NCBI RefSeq assembly: GCF_001548475.1
Contig: NZ_LRUJ01000004.1
Span: 124,001-188,000, forward strand
Length of the DNA: 64,000 bases
Direction: 5' to 3'
Source: Bordetella hinzii LMG 13501
Lineage (GTDB): Bacteria > Pseudomonadota > Gammaproteobacteria > Burkholderiales > Burkholderiaceae_B
Of the stretch, positions 62,909 through 64,000 are shown piece by piece. The stretch's first letter is position 1, and each line of letters begins with the position of its first letter. Below the pieces are notes generated by a model, which ran no database searches, was not told the origin of the DNA, and saw only the letters and a program-made list of their open reading frames with translations. The position numbers were made by a program, and so were the translations under genes.

Positions 62909-64000
62909 GCCCGCGCCTCCACCGGCTGGTACCAGGGCAGGTCGGGACGGTTGCCATAGCGCCGCACGCGGATGTTGGCCTGTTCGCCGTGGCCCGAGAA
63001 ATTTTCCATATGGCACAGGCGCGAGCAGTACTCGCCCATGGTCGCGCTGGCGGCGTCCGTCAGCACGCGCTGATAGGTGCAGGTCTTGAGGAACTTGCCC
63101 ACCCACAGGCCGCCCGTATAGCGGGCGTTGCGGTTGGTGGGCAGCGTGTGATTGGTGCCGATCACCTTGTCGCCGAAGCTGACGTTGGTGCGCGGCCCCA
63201 GGAACAGCGCGCCGTAGTTGGTCATGTTGTCCAGGAAGTAGTCGGGATCGCGCGTCATGACCTGCACATGCTCGAACGCCAGTTCATCGGCCACCCGCAG
63301 CATTTCTTCCAGGCTGTCGCAGACGATGACCTCGCCGCAATCGGCCCAGGCCTTGGCCGCGATGCCCGCCGTGGGCAGGATGGACAATTGGCGCTCGACC
63401 TCGGCCAGCGTATCGCGGGCCAATTGCTCGCTGTTGGTCAGCAGGACCGCGGGCGAGGTGGGGCCGTGCTCGGCCTGGCCCAGCAGGTCGACGGCGCACA
63501 ATTCACCATCCACGCTGTCGTCGGCGATCACCAGCGTCTCGGTGGGTCCGGCAAACAGGTCGATGCCCACCCTGCCGTACAACTGACGCTTGGCCTCGGC
63601 CACGAACATATTCCCCGGGCCCACCAGCATGTCCACGGGAGCCACGCTGGGCGTGCCCACCGCCATGGCCACCACGGCCTGCACACCGCCCAGCACCAGG
63701 ATCTCGTCCGCGCCCGCCATGTCCATGGCGGTCACGATGGCCGGATGCGGCTTGCCCTGGTATGGCGGCGCCGTCGACACGATGCGCTTCACGCCCGCCA
63801 CCTTGGCCGTCAGCACGCTCATGTGTGCCGAGGCCAGCAAGGGATACTTGCCGCCGGGGATGTAGCAGCCCACCGCATTCATCGGCACATGCTTGTGTCC
63901 CAGGATCACGCCGGGGTAGGTCTCCACCTCCACGTCACGCATCGAATCGCGCTGGATCTGCGCGAAGTTGCGGACTTGGCTCTGGGCGAAGGCGATGTCC
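62905..64000 (-). CDS. Histidinol-dehydrogenase-like NAD enzyme, N-terminal end outside the window
   Basis: 365 residues are present from the window edge; about 60-70 N-terminal residues are missing. Zinc and NAD motifs of the HisD fold are seen ([84 protein letters not shown]). The gene lies in a catabolic operon with an SDR, an aldolase and a Bug receptor, not in a his operon. It resembles HpsN-type enzymes that oxidise dihydroxypropanesulfonate, so it is a catabolic paralogue of unknown substrate. Confidence 0.85.
   Translation of the reverse strand, partial: DIAFAQSQVRNFAQIQRDSMRDVEVETYPGVILGHKHVPMNAVGCYIPGGKYPLLASAHMSVLTAKVAGVKRIVSTAPPYQGKPHPAIVTAMDMAGADEILVLGGVQAVVAMAVGTPSVAPVDMLVGPGNMFVAEAKRQLYGRVGIDLFAGPTETLVIADDSVDGELCAVDLLGQAEHGPTSPAVLLTNSEQLARDTLAEVERQLSILPTAGIAAKAWADCGEVIVCDSLEEMLRVADELAFEHVQVMTRDPDYFLDNMTNYGALFLGPRTNVSFGDKVIGTNHTLPTNRNARYTGGLWVGKFLKTCTYQRVLTDAASATMGEYCSRLCHMENFSGHGEQANIRVRRYGNRPDLPWYQPVEARA

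Overview
The window is about 64 kb of high-GC, densely coding DNA. It looks like a chromosomal catabolic region of a beta-proteobacterium of the Alcaligenaceae (Bordetella, Achromobacter or Pigmentiphaga type). The grounds are two intact and one broken Bug-type (tripartite tricarboxylate transporter) solute receptors, many FCD-GntR, IclR, LysR and LacI regulators paired with small degradation operons, a FecIRA system with Fur boxes, and a protocatechuate pca cluster. I saw no rRNA, tRNA, CRISPR array, insertion sequence or phage gene. The assignment rests on gene content only.

Layout. 1-4.3 kb: end of a TRAP permease gene, then pcaQ divergent from pcaHGBC (protocatechuate ortho cleavage; no pcaD). 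4.3-19.0 kb: fourteen colinear minus-strand genes behind a divergent FCD-GntR gene: ThDP enzyme, LivHMGF-type ABC importer with its binding protein, zinc alcohol dehydrogenase, cyclase-family hydrolase, two SDRs, a Bug receptor, acyl-CoA dehydrogenase, acyl-CoA phosphotransferase and a two-subunit CoA transferase. This reads as import and beta-oxidation-like breakdown of an unidentified oxygenated acid. 20-26.5 kb: a second GntR gene with a possibly leaderless transcript, DEAD-box helicase dbpA, a VOC protein, an ECF41-type sigma factor, an exported cupin, a LysR gene with an ECF41-like promoter, and an NmrA/AhpD-like pair. 26.6-30.8 kb: a TonB receptor, FecR and FecI with two Fur-box candidates. 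30.8-36 kb: a VOC reading frame that runs into a lipoprotein gene, an IclR gene divergent from an orphan DctP gene, a PQQ-type glucose/sorbosone dehydrogenase and a DUF2231-like membrane protein.

36.2-47.9 kb is the most interesting part. It holds a 2-aminophenol meta-cleavage operon (RidA protein, 2-aminophenol 1,6-dioxygenase beta and alpha, aminomuconic semialdehyde dehydrogenase, aminomuconate deaminase, hydratase, oxalocrotonate decarboxylase, acetaldehyde dehydrogenase, hydroxy-oxovalerate aldolase). It is followed by the C-terminal stub of a Bug receptor gene, an AHL-lactonase-family metallo-hydrolase and two arylformamidase-like hydrolases; a MarR gene is divergent. The metallo-hydrolase could open benzoxazolinone to give 2-aminophenol, which would make this a candidate benzoxazinoid-degradation locus.

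48-50.7 kb: a second-copy-type groES-groEL pair behind a sigma32-like promoter, preceded by an unknown gene. 50.8-51.8 kb: a gene graveyard with LysR, IclR and SMP-30 fragments. 51.8-59.0 kb: hydrolase, double-cupin protein, a LacI regulator and a sugar-type ABC importer, linked by two identical 14-bp palindromes. 59.2-64 kb: an HpcH/HpaI aldolase, Bug receptor, LacI regulator, SDR and a histidinol-dehydrogenase-like enzyme cut by the window edge.
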